From Eleginops maclovinus (Eukaryota; Chordata; Actinopteri; Perciformes; Eleginopidae), in NCBI RefSeq assembly GCF_036324505.1, contig NC_086370.1:6311012-6375011 (forward strand): a stretch of DNA of 64,000 nucleotides. Direction: 5' to 3'. The position numbers and the translations under genes are program-made. Positions within the stretch are counted from its first letter, which is position 1, and every line of letters starts with the position of its first letter. The notes below the pieces were generated by a model. The model had not been told where the DNA came from. It did no database searches and saw only the letters and a list, made by a program, of their open reading frames with translations. This document shows positions 24,108 to 37,130 of the stretch, one piece after another.

Positions 24108-24415
24108 AAGCACTGGCTCAGTCAGTAGGGGCTTAGACTGGGAATCGTAGGGTCGCCGGTTCAAGTCCCCAAACAGACTTGAAATATGGAAAGTGGACTA
24201 CTACTTGGAGAGGTCCCAGTTCACCTCCTAGGCCCTGCTGTGGTGCCCTTGAGCACGGCACCGAACACCTCCAATCCCCCCTCCCCATTGCTCCCCGGGC
24301 GCTGCACGATAGCTGCCCACTGCTCCTAGTACTAGGATGGGTTAAATGCAGAGGACCAATTTCACTGTGTGTGCTATGTGCATGTATGTGACAATAAAGA
24401 GGGTTTCATCCTTCG
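24108..24415 (+). mobile_element. tRNA-headed SINE, copy 2, full length
   Basis: A-box-like TGGCTCAGTCAGTAGG begins at 24114 and B-box GGTTCAAGTCC is at 24158-24168. The body carries AAAGTGGACTACTACTTGGA, AGTTCACCTCCTAGGCCCTG, GCCCTTGAGCACGGCACCGA and GCTGCCCACTGCTCCTAGTA. It ends GACAATAAAGAGGGTTTCAT, an AATAAA-containing tail like those of partner LINEs. It is more complete than copy 1 at 16211. The tRNA-like head is a SINE promoter, not a functional tRNA gene. Confidence 0.88.
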
Positions 24416-24649
24416 ATTTTATTCAACTCTAAAGCGCTTCAACCAAATTAGTCAACATTTTAGGAAATTTGCTTTCTTGCCACGTGTTATATGAGAAGAT
24501 TGAGGCCATGTTTATTCTGTTAACTACAAAACTGGAGCAAGGTCGCAATCTAGCTTATCACAAAGACTGGAAGCTGTGGAAAAGTCTTGTAAACATTTGT
24601 GGTTTAACAGGGAGTTACATCACGGAACTAAAATCTTCCCTGAGTCTTG

Positions 24650-24725
24650 TAATAATCAGAAGAATCAGAATCAAGTTTATTGCCAGGTGCGTTTACACAT
24701 ACAAGGATTTTGATCTGTATCTGTT
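24650..24725 (-). repeat. LINE/SINE 3'-end relic, reverse orientation
   Basis: AGAATCAGAATCAAGTTTAT, then TGCCAGGTGCGTTTACACAT and ACAAGGATTTTGATCTG, is the reversed 3' end seen at many fish L2-type insertions (AATCAGAATCAGCTTTATTGGCCAGG..ACACATACAAGGAATTT). Only the tail is present. Confidence 0.6.
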
Positions 24726-26699
24726 ATCCATGAGGTTTGCTATGTAACCATTGGAAGAAATAGCATCCATTTTATGGATTTAACACTACAAAGTTTGGAC
24801 TCCAGATGTGGAATGGCAGAAATGCATTTATGAGAACAAATCATTGAAATTCACAAATAGTGACTGTATCTCACAGAAACAGTTATTTGTTATTCTCATC
24901 AAACTCGCAGAAAGAAAACTAAGACACATATCATATACCTCAAAATGTTTGGGAAAACTTACTGACCACAAACAGACTTAGGGACTTTACTCACACTCTT
25001 ACAGTAGTAGATAACTACCCAGCTAGTCAGACACACATGATGTAGAAAAGAGAAATTTGCCTAAAGACATATTCCTCTTCTTTTAGAGGGTTAGCTGCCT
25101 CTCTTTAACCTCTCAGATACATGTTGTCAACGTTGTCACATGACTGTTATGCTGCCCAACACTGCATTACAGTAACAGCAAATTGGAATGGAATATTTCC
25201 ACTTCACATTTTCCCAAACATTATGAAATACTTTACGTTTTTGAATCACAGCCTAAACACAAGATAATCAGAGTCGTAAAATATGTAAAAGATTTAAGTG
25301 TGTTCTGGAATATGACGGTGTTGAAGGACAGCATAGTGCTCATTAAACTTCCCTTGAAAATCTTGTTAAAAAATAAGGAAATCCACATTACCAAACCATA
25401 AATTGTATGAAGCCTCTAGCAGTGGTGGGTTGACTTATTGAATCAGAGGAACAGTGCAGCGGACCGAAACATAATGGAGTTCTTTAAAACTAGTTTCTTT
25501 TTTTAAGTAATAACCCCTCATAATCTTCTGTAGGGAGGCACGCTCAGACCCATGTGCAAAAGATTGTTCCCAGACACACAGATGTACACAGTTTATAGGC
25601 CTATATGTCTGCACAAACACATACACACACAACTGCCACAAAACACACATTGTATTCTGGGTTGTGTTCAGGGCTGTGTCGAGCCTGCAGCCGTTCTTCC
25701 AGTGAATGTTATCTGCCCATATCTCTATGTGTGACTGGCCTGGTAACACTGGGCCTGCTCCGTGCGCCTTATCACTGGGACAGGCAGAAAGAAACCCCCC
25801 GGACACACACAAATACACACAGACATAAATGCACTCATGCCATATCCAGGCAAAGTCAGCTATACATAACATGCAAACTAGCAAAGAAAAAAGGAAGGTA
25901 AAACGGTGAAGATGTTTCCTGACTGAAAAGGTCAGCTGCACTTCACTTTTGAAGGAATAAAACGGGTCCGTATATCACATATTGTTGGAGGTGGCAATGT
26001 TAGAGCAAAGATATTACAGGTTTTCCTGCAACACTATCAGTGGAAAGGTTTGCCTCCAGCACTGTATGGAAAAATCAGTCACATTTTCAAGTTCAAACCT
26101 TCCAAGAACAACAATAAAAAAGGTTTATTGTACTGCAATTCTTTTAGAAATTGTCTAGAATAACACCTTGATCCCGATCTGCATGCCTTTTTTACTTGAA
26201 TCTTAACTGTATTCAAATAATTTGAAAGGTTCAGTTCCCTCAAATTTGATAAAAACATGCCTTACCTTTAATGTTGTCTTACAATGTAAATATCTGACAG
26301 GCTTTACTTTCAATCATGTTCCGTGAAAGACTGTGAACATGTTCCAGGAAAGATTGTCCAAAGGTGTGTGCCATTATCCCCATATTTGAACAGTTATTGC
26401 TCCCCCAACCCCACACTTTGGATATTTTACCCCGCCTACCACTGTGGCCCTTCAGAACAACTATAAACACTTTTCTCTTCTGAGAAAAAGTTATTTCACC
26501 TTGATGATTTGGTAGAAATAAGGTATAGTGAAAAGCTATCATTCCGTTACAGTACATTAGACCAGAGACAGAAATATTATTATGGATATCTAAAATACCA
26601 TGGAATGTAAAATCATAATTACCTGCATGGCTAAATCTTACTTGTGGTAAATCAAATATAATTGCTTATAATCAAGCAAACAAACAATGCATTGGCTCA
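24726..26699. other. Non-coding region, nothing recognised
   Basis: About 2 kb of AT-rich sequence. A 168-codon frame on the minus strand (25435-25941) has no domain, and its Cys/Val-rich segments come from CA-rich DNA around 25600-25830. No RNA gene or clear mobile element. Confidence 0.5.
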
Positions 26700-26970
26700 C
26701 AAATGCTCATGTTCAGGTTCATATTTGTATTTAGTTCCTCTACTGTGACATGTGTCCATGCTTAAATGTTCAAAAAGGCTCTTTATTTTTCTCATACTGC
26801 CTGTGCTGCAGCACCTCTTTGCACCCTCTGTCTGGAACCAGAGCCCAGCCGGCCGGCTCTTTTGTGATTGGTCAAGAGGGAACTTTGACAATTTAGCCTT
26901 TGCAGACCATTTACATGCACAATAAAAAACTAAATAAAACATTAAATGAAAGGAACCCCCCCCCCCCCCC
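26700..26970 (-). mobile_element. MITE-like element, copy C
   Basis: On the minus strand it carries GTGCATGTAAATGGTCTGCA, AAGTTCCCTCTTGACCAATC, GGGCTCTGGTTCCAGACAGA, AAGAGGTGCTGCAGCACAGG, AGTATGAGAAAAATAAAGAG and TACAAATATGAACCTGAACA. The middle part with TGACATCAC and GCTCC is deleted, so GTTCCCTC joins directly to TGACCAATCAC. A 15-base C run at 26957-26971 obscures the 5' terminus. Non-coding. Confidence 0.8.
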
Positions 26971-27651
<681 letters not shown>

Positions 27652-27730
27652 GATAACGAAATAACTGCATCATTTAGTAATCTAGAAGGGGAAAGAAAAA
27701 AACTGGTAAACTGCCGAAAAGAGAACAATA

Positions 27731-27770
27731 GAGAAGAAGAAGAAGGAGAAGAGAGAAGAAGAAGAAGGGA
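27731..27770 (+). repeat. (GAA)n-like purine repeat
   Basis: GAGAAGAAGAAGAAGGAGAA and similar, an imperfect trinucleotide purine tract. Confidence 0.9.
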
Positions 27771-28039
<269 letters not shown>

Positions 28040-28258
28040 AAACTGCAATCCCAGAGGAGGAAAGCGTTGGTGGGCAAAGGGACCAGGTCCCCTTTAACAG
28101 GAAGGAAGGAAGCAAGGCCTAACGCCACTGTGAGCACACACACACACACATCAGATCACTTCACAAGCTCCAATGCACATGTACTGCATAAACCATCAGA
28201 GAACATAAATACAAGTCGTTGTTCATGCACACATATATACAGGCGTTTTACCTCCAGT

Positions 28259-28259
<1 letters not shown>

Positions 28260-28333
<74 letters not shown>
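28260..28333 (+). repeat. (CA)n microsatellite
   Basis: About 37 uninterrupted CA units. Confidence 0.95.
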
Positions 28334-28334
<1 letters not shown>

Positions 28335-28789
28335 CAGTGCTCTCAGCGGCAAGTCAAATAAACAGTTTGAGCAGCGCGGTCAGGTACTGCATGGTTTAAC
28401 AGGGCCAAAGTGTTTTAAAGAGGCTGATGAAAGGTGCTCAATATGGAACAGGGCTTTTTTTCTCTGGGAATAAATCATTTTTTGTAGCGCTCAGCTCACA
28501 AAACCCGGCATGGTAAAAGCATGCTACAATATACCGTGCTAAAAGGTCTGCAGTCCCTGCTGCACTGTCCATACATTTGATTATTTGATATAATAGTTTT
28601 ACCAATTTGGCATTATTAAAAGGGTTAGGGTTCTGTTAAGTCAGCAGATAGAGAGACTTGCTTGGAACGTCGGACACAAAGAATCAACCACCACGTCTTT
28701 CTCCAAATTTCTAAGAATTGCCTTATTAGTAAACCATGTCAAACCATGTCTGCTGTACATTCTGCATTAGTGATCAACACACTCCAACA
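28334..28789. other. Non-coding stretch, nothing recognised
   Basis: AT-rich; holds a lone GGGTTAGGGTT at 28621. No gene. Confidence 0.5.
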
Positions 28790-28791
28790 TA

Positions 28792-28988
28792 CAGCTCCGG
28801 AAAAAAATTAAGAGATCACTTCAAATATTTCTTAAACCTTTATCTCTACATATTTGGTAACCAGTCCAGTGTTAAATTTCAAAACAGAGAACAATTGTCA
28901 GTAGTTTATAGAATGCAATAAAAATCATTTAACTCAAAGACTCAAAAATATTAATGTTGATGTAGTCTCTTAATTGTTTCCGGGGCTG
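28792..28988 (+). mobile_element. Tc1/mariner-derived MITE with TA target duplication
   Basis: The left end is CAGCTCCGGAAAAAAATTAA (28792 on). The right end, read on the minus strand from 28988, is CAGCCCCGGAAACAATTAAG. The inverted repeats extend about 28 bp with a few mismatches. TA flanks both sides (28790-28791 and 28989-28990), the target duplication of Tc1/mariner elements. These ends match the CAGCTCCGGAAAAAATTAAGAG type common on fish Tc1-like transposons. At 197 bp it has no transposase; the interior is AT-rich and non-coding. Confidence 0.9.
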
Positions 28989-29143
28989 TATATGACAATA
29001 TGACACCAGGATTATCTTTACTGTGGACAAGGGGTTGGGACTATTATTTAACTCCTCACCCCTCAGACCATCATCCTTTAAATTGTATATAGTTGTATGT
29101 TTTGTAAGTACTAACAGAAATAATACCTGTGTGTTCTATCTTG

Positions 29144-29565
29144 TGTATATTGTGATGTCACGAGAGGGTGCATCATAGAGGGCCGATACGTTCCCTCTCA
29201 GTGGATGCAACAGGGACTACAACTCCCATAACTAGCAGGGCATTTGGTAAGATGGCTGCTGCCCAGCTGAAGATGGTTTTGCTGATTGCTCTTGGGAGAG
29301 AGCACAAAGGGGGGAGGGAGAAGATAATGATTGAGGGACACGCTGAGAAGGAGCAGTTTAAGTTACGTTATATAGTAGTCAGCAAAAGTACTTAGTTACT
29401 TTAGTCTTTCAGTTTTGTTTATGAGTGAGGATAGGCCTATAGGTCTTATGCTTGTGAAAAGACAATATACACCAAATTAAGTTCGAAATCAGCTTTGTGT
29501 CTTTTATTTATCGCTCTTACACCACAAGCTGAAGATCCAATCTTCTTTAGACATCACAATATACA
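29144..29565. mobile_element. Unclassified element with perfect 16-bp inverted ends
   Basis: TGTATATTGTGATGTC (29144-29159) and GACATCACAATATACA (29550-29565) are exact reverse complements bounding 422 bp. The interior has GGACTACAACTCCCATAACT, a purine-rich patch and a TTTTATTTATCG stretch near the right end. The TG...CA termini would suit a solo LTR, and the long inverted ends a DNA-transposon MITE. I found no convincing target duplication. A short host hairpin pair is also possible. Confidence 0.5.
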
Positions 29566-31007
29566 GAATCATTTATAGAATTATATTAATTCAAGGTATA
29601 GCCCTAGGGAGCAAAGAGAACACAGAAAGAGAGAAAGCTCATGGCATTTCAATCTCTTGGATTTAGGGGTCTCTAACATAGCATGCTTAGTTTTCCCTTT
29701 TGTTGGTCAACCCGGAAGTTACCATCCCATGGCTCCGGCGACAAAAAAAAAGGGATATCCCCATTGGATTTTGCAAACAGCACTTTTTAAAGCGTAAACT
29801 AAATCTTCAGAAATAAAAAGCTTACGTTAGGCTATAAACTAACTACATCACAGTCACATCGCTGCCCATCACCACGAATACGGTCAAGAAGGACTCGTGT
29901 CTACTCATCTCATTTTGCCACTTGTTAGCAACCGCCACTTTTATGAGACATAGAAGCTTCGGACATGAACGAGTGGAGTTCTTGCTTGAGTATTTTATGT
30001 CATAGGACCAAATGTGAATCTGATAAGCTTTTTTTAACCACAAACATTAACTCAGGATTCTAATCACAAACCATTGACTTCCAGGTGAGGGGAACCGTAA
30101 GTGGTAAAATGCAAAGTCTTTTCCAGGTCTCCAGGTTTTAGGACTCATTACTCCACCACCCTATTCATTTAACTGGGCTGAGACCGCCCAGATTGAAGGA
30201 AGAGCTACAGAAAAATGCAGGTGCGCAAGCTCTGTGGGCCCAGATGGGTTATTTTTGTACTGTTTGTACAAGTCTCCGGCCATTTAGGCTTAATAACTTT
30301 TATAGGAATAAATGGGTCCCTGCCTTTGACGCTGTATTCAGTTCTCTTTATACATCCATGACACAGTCGCAGTCTTTAAGTTTCTGGTGGTCCCTCAAAC
30401 CGTCTGCACAACCAGCAGGGGTCTGGCCATTGTGTGTTGGTCAGGGGGGCCGATAGAGGGAGATGGTGGTGGGGGGGGGGGGTCTGTCTGATTAGGAATC
30501 GATTCAGTCTGGGACTGAGACAGGGGTGTAAGGTCGTAGCCTTGACGTTGACCCCCCTGCAGAGACCGTGCATGTGTGTGTGTGTAGAGTTTCATTATGA
30601 TATTTCTAAGCATTTTTTAAAATTCTGTCGAAGCTTGCACACACATGCTGTTTATGATTTTCTAATTCATACTTGTTTTTTGTGAATAGGGCTCTTTAAA
30701 CGTGTGTGGAAGTGTGTGTGTTGGCAGCATGATGAGGAGCCTCTCATTAGGCTCAGGAGGAGGCTCAGGAGGAGGTGCAGGGTCACTGCAAAGGGAAAAA
30801 GAGGATCGATCAGGAAGGTTACCCCCCCCCCACTGACACCACCATGCCCATCACCTGCTACACACACGCTCAGATAACACACATTGACAGATACACACTG
30901 CAGCACATGGCCCCCAAAAACATCTAATTTCACACACATACATTAAGTTAGGTCATTACACAGTAAAATTTCACTCTCGATGTATGAAATCCATGAGTGC
31001 CCACAGA
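29566..31007. other. Non-coding stretch
   Basis: Contains a G-rich run at 30469-30481, a duplicated GGCTCAGGAGGA unit at 30750-30773 and a C run at 30821-30830. No gene recognised. Confidence 0.5.
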
Positions 31008-31018
31008 CACAGACACAG

Positions 31019-31082
<64 letters not shown>
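31008..31082 (+). repeat. (CA)n microsatellite with (ACAGAC)n lead-in
   Basis: ACAGACACAGACACAGAC passes into (AC)n with one AAAC interruption. A further short CA-rich patch lies at 31250-31275. Confidence 0.95.
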
Positions 31083-31085
<3 letters not shown>

Positions 31086-31622
31086 AGTGTCAACTCTGTT
31101 TGCCCCACTGTCTGGCGATACCTCAGGATCCTCTGCATTGACACGTGATAGACAGGCGCATTAACAAGTAAATGAATACAAAAGAGATGTAGGCACACAG
31201 TGAAGGACAAACAGTGTGCAAAATGACCTCAACGTACACACATATGCACGCACACACACACAAACACAAACACACTCCAATCTAAATTACGGGTGCAAAT
31301 TGGGTGAAGGGGGAAACGCAGGAGGGGGTTGGAGGCAACTGAAATGGAAGAGCCGGACTGATCAATAACTGTTGGAGATTTTCCTCCCTCTACTCCCCTC
31401 TCAATTGTCATGCTCCCTCCAAGCAATTAAAGGCTCCTCACTCTACCCCCTCTCTTCTTCCTTTCTTTCACTTCATCCCCCCTTTTTCTGAGTCTCTCCC
31501 TGTCACTTCTGTCTTTCACATTTTCTTCTGTCTCTGTTTGGTGTGTATCGGTATCACTCTTGCTTTTCTTCATTCCTTTGGCAGTCACATCTCAAAAGAG
31601 TGTTTTATTGCAATGCTCAGTG
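31083..31622. other. Non-coding stretch, CT-rich at 31380-31560
   Basis: A pyrimidine-rich segment (CTCCCTCTACTCC, CCCTTTTTCTGAG and similar) with no gene or clear element. Confidence 0.5.
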
Positions 31623-32563
31623 TTTAAAGGGGCACTTTTATGCTTCTCCTGTAGTATGTTATATTGTTTTATTCTGAATGAAAATGTACTGTGGCCAACA
31701 GGGGCAAATGCACTTAGACTGCCCAAAACTATTTTTCTGACAAATGTGCAGCACTTTCAAAAACAATGCAAACAAGAAAACACAAATGTGCCAAAACCAT
31801 GCAAATGAAGAAACATATTCCCAAAATTCACAACACATGCACAGTGTTTACTGAAAGTGCTGCATAAACTATACGCTGCAAGCACAAAATGCCGCAAGAA
31901 GCTCAAGACTTAACGGACACGGGGACACCAAAAAGTGATGCACACCGCTGGACCGGAGTGCTTGTGTACGTTCAGGGATTACGAAGTAGGCCAACAATCA
32001 CTGTCACTGGAAATGTCACTATAAAAAAATGTAAGTTTTATTGGCTTATATTAAAGTGATCGCATGATACCTTTCAATATTATTGCAGATCTACTGTAAG
32101 CTAGCAAGCTAACGTAGCTAACCTAGTCATTTCAAATTTACTGACAAAATCCTTCCAATTATGAAACTCAGCGAGAGTGATTAGTATGAATGGTCAGCAA
32201 AGGCTAAAATGTCAGAGTCCCCCCCCCGCTCCCAACTTGAACTCCTTGTTTTACATCCGTAACAAAAGGACATCACTATGTCACACTTTCACTTCCATTG
32301 GCTAGAGCTCCAACCCATTGTAGGCTAAGGGGAAGGACATTTCCGACACATCTCTAAGTGGGTGACCAATCACAACAGAGCCGGCCAGCTAACCAATCAG
32401 AGCAGACTGGGCTCTGGTTTCAGACAGAGGGTTAAAAGAGGTGCTGCAGCACAGGCAGTATGAGAAAAATAAAGAGCTTTTTGAACATTGAGACATGGAG
32501 ACATGTCACAGTAGAGGCACAACATACAGATTTGAACCTCAGGTACAATATGTCCTCTTTAAA
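31623..32563 (+). mobile_element. MITE-like element, copy D, split by a second insertion
   Basis: The left end TTTAAAGGGGCACTTTTATG starts at 31623 and the right end TGTCCTCTTTAAA stops at 32563. Family landmarks resume at 32187-32563: AATGGTCAGCAAAGGCTAAA, GACATCACTATGTCACAC, CATTGGCTAGAGCTCC, GACCAATCACAACAGAGCC, AACCAATCAGAGCAGACTGG, GGGCTCTGGTTTCAGACAGA and AGTATGAGAAAAATAAAGAG. Between about 31681 and 32186 lies about 500 bp foreign to the other copies. Confidence 0.8.
31681..32186. mobile_element. Insertion nested in MITE copy D
   Basis: This segment interrupts the family sequence of copy D at the TGTAAATGG position. TGAATG occurs on both sides (31675-31680 and 32187-32192) and may be a target duplication, though it is short and alignment at the junction is loose. 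The interior has AATGTGCAGCACTTTCAAAA, CGCTGCAAGCACAAAATGCC and AGCTAGCAAGCTAACGTAGC-like motifs but no coding frame. Class unknown. Confidence 0.5.
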
Positions 32564-33890
<1,327 letters not shown>

Positions 33891-36640
33891 GCGGGTGGCC
33901 ACAAACAGAAGCATACAGATGCTGGCTCAGGCTGTACACAGCAGGTCAGTGTTGGCTTTGTGTAACTCAGCATGCCGCCACCATAGATCAGCAGCAGTGT
34001 GTTGGGGTAACACTCTGTTAAAGAGCTGCTACAGCCGAATTGTAATTACTCATTGACCTCATCACCCACACACACATGTAACAAAGCCAAAGGACATTTT
34101 GGGTTAGGGTGGAAGCAAATGTGTTGCTAAATTAATTTCTGTTTTTGGTTTGACAGTTTTTTTTTATACCTAACCCTTTCGAACAGTTGTTTAATGAATT
34201 AATCGGAAATATAAAAAAAATATGAATCCTTTTTGTCCTGGAAAATTAGTGCAGAAACACAGTTAAATACAACACACAGGCACGCATGATTATTTTATTT
34301 GGAAATCTTTAACCATATAACTAGTAAATAGTATTTTTACAGTGTCTTTATATTAGCAACAGTTGAAATGCCACTTTTTTGGGGTCATGTTGAAGTAGTA
34401 TGCACTGTCTGTGATATTTGTCATAATTACAGTTATAGTGGTGCATTGCTGTTGTTGTTATTTTTGGATTGAGGAGTCTTCCCATTCTTTATCCCAGCAG
34501 AGGATTCTCTCAGCGTCACTCAGGCTCCCCAAGGTGTTCAGGATGGGGGTGCGGTGTCACTAAGAGACAGAGAAATGCATTGTGGTCCTCTGAGTGTGAC
34601 GCTGCGCCTTCACAGACAAATTGATTAGAGACAGTTCAGCGCCGTGGATCTTCGAGGTGTTTCACATTGAGAAAGAAAGAGGGACTGGAGGGATGGAGGG
34701 AGGGAGGGTGTGGAAGCCGACCCTCCCCTGCTTCATTTAAGGGAACAGAGCCATGCCAGACTGAATACATAAGCACTTGGATGGTGATGCATTGTCTATT
34801 GTTTGGCTCCAAATTAAATCTACTTCCGACACGGTGACATCAATGTAAGGCCTCGAAAGGGATAAGAAAGTAGTGTGGATTTTTAGTCATTGTTTTTGTA
34901 TATTGTATTTGTTTAATTTGTTATGTGTATCTTACTTTTACTGAGTGGGATATTTGTTGTGAACTTTTGGATATATTTTATTGTCATTTTATTTATTCAA
35001 TATATACATGCAAATCTCAATAGACAAAAAAACAGGAAGTTATCTGCTAAAATACTATTTAAACTAATGGAAACGTTCATTAGCTAGTATTATTTTGATT
35101 CAAGTGTATATCCTTTTTTCTACTTAGTTGCTTGAGCACCTGCACTTTGGTCAGGAATTGCATTCCAAGAAAAAGTACGAGATTTTGAAGAAATTCTTAC
35201 TGAATCCCACCCCTTTTTATTAGTATACATTGGATAAAACATTAAGAGTTTCTCACATCAATAGCAAAAACACTGTTGCTTGTGAGTGTGTGTTTATTGG
35301 GTTAGTTGGCACCAAGTGAAATGATATGGATTAATTAAATGTAAACACATTCTGACACATTCTCAGTCTCAGTCTCCATCTTGCCCATACTCACACGCAA
35401 ACACACACCTCCTCTTTGCCCCGTCTGGGCTGAAAGGTCAGTGTGTGTCTGGGAAAGATGTGGTAGGGTCCCTTAACTCATTAAAGGTCACTTGTATTCA
35501 GACCAGACACCACCTATACTTCCATACACAAATTCAAATATGGAAGCACAGCAGACTTAGGGCCTGCTTGTGAGATGAATTATAGCCCTGCAGTCCCATG
35601 TGTAACTTAAAGGACATTGCACTTTCAAACATCCTGTCAACGTGATGTTTAATAAACCAAAATTCAGACAGTGATGGTGAGGGCTTTTGGTCCATGATGT
35701 TGCTATTGTTGACATGCACTTAGAGATTCAAGTACATCATGGTTGTTGCTAAGTTTAGTTGTCCTTAAACAAAGTCCTTTAAAATCTGAGTTATTGACAT
35801 GACAGGTGAGAAACTTATGCTGCCAAGGTCGACATACAGTATCAACTTAAGATACAACAGTTGTGGCAGTGGCAGGTGGCTTAGTAATTAAGCTGAAAAA
35901 TCAAGTTAGTAATATAATAAACAAGATTTCCTTTCAATCAATCGAAATGTCTTCCCTTGTACATACACTCAGAGAGTTGAATAGAGCTCCACTGTTTCAA
36001 CTTGTACCATACTGTCTTAACATTGGATGCCTACATGCATAAGCACAACAACGGTAACAGAATGAACATGAAGGAATAGAAACTAACTCTAGTTTTATTT
36101 TGTACCTAAGCTTAAGCCTCCCTCCTTTGAAGATTCCTTGATGTAGCTGATTGTAGACCAGAAGCCAGAGAGCTGTGCTAGTTGATTATGATAATGACAG
36201 ACTGTGTTAACAAGGGGCCAGATCTGAGATCAGAAGGAACTGTGGTTCTTTTAAAAAAGTGACCCCAGTTTAGCATAACACTTGAATCAAGGTCTGGTCT
36301 AGCTAGAATTTCTCCTTCTCTGTCTATTCATCCTCTACAACATATTTATCTGCAGCAGCAAGCTGAACAAGAACACATTTCAATTCATAAGATAGGTTTT
36401 AAGTTTGGGCTGCTGGTCAAAAGAACTTTAGAGTAGAGATGAAATCATTAACATAACCACAGTTGATCGCCAACTGGCTGTCGGATAATTGTCTTCTGAT
36501 ATTACATTTATTTAGGGTAGTCGTAGAGAATGTATGATTTTCATCAACATATTGGTCAGAAAAAATGTGGACCATCCATCCTAAATGAAGTTATACATGA
36601 TTAACACATCCTGGTTGTTTGTCTCTGAAGACCCACCTCC
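33891..36640. other. Non-coding region, possible conserved element at 34490-34870
   Basis: The segment 34490-34870 is complex, GC-balanced and repeat-free, with AAATTGATTAGAGACAG and CCAAATTAAATCTACTTCCG among its motifs. It is followed by AT-rich ordinary sequence. No gene, RNA or element was recognised in the remainder. Confidence 0.3.
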
Positions 36641-37130
36641 CTCCTTTCCTTCATTGATTCATCCCTTCCTCCCTTCTTTGCTCAGATCCCTCATTCCTTT
36701 CTCCACCGACCTTTCGTCCATCCTTCCCTCACTACATCCCTTCATCCATTTATCCCTTCCTCCTTAAATTCCTTCATCCCCACCTACATACTTACACCCC
36801 TTCCTCCTTTTGTCCCTCTTTCCCTTCATTGATTCATCCATTCAACCCTTCATCCTTCTCTCCCTGCATAACAAAGATCCTTCTTCGGTCTCGCCCTACA
36901 AACCCCTTCAATCCTTCATCCCTTCCTCCTACATCCCTTCATCCTTACCTACCTCCAACCCTTTGACACTTCGACTCTTCATCCCTCCCTCTCTATCCCT
37001 TCAACTCTTCATCCCTTCCACCATACATCCCATTTGACCATTCATCCCAACCTCCCTACTTCCCTTTATCCATCCATCCCTTCCACATCCCTCCTTCCCT
37101 ACATCTCCTCTTCCTGTCTCCCCTTGTCTC
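36641..37130 (+). repeat. Degenerate pyrimidine minisatellite, CCCTTCATCC-type unit
   Basis: About 490 bp almost entirely C/T with a recurring CCTTCATCC / TTCATCCCTTCCTCC core. Longer units are duplicated, such as TTCATTGATTCATCC near 36650 and again near 36826. Open frames across it are repeat artefacts. A polypyrimidine strand of this length can form triplex DNA. Confidence 0.85.

Noticed and set aside
24114..24168. Possible tRNA gene (A and B boxes present)
   Set aside because: The tRNA-like part is followed by the SINE body and does not fold as a full cloverleaf with an acceptor stem by eye.
25435..25941. 168-codon open frame, minus strand
   Set aside because: Cys/Val-rich segments derive from CA-rich DNA; no recognised domain.
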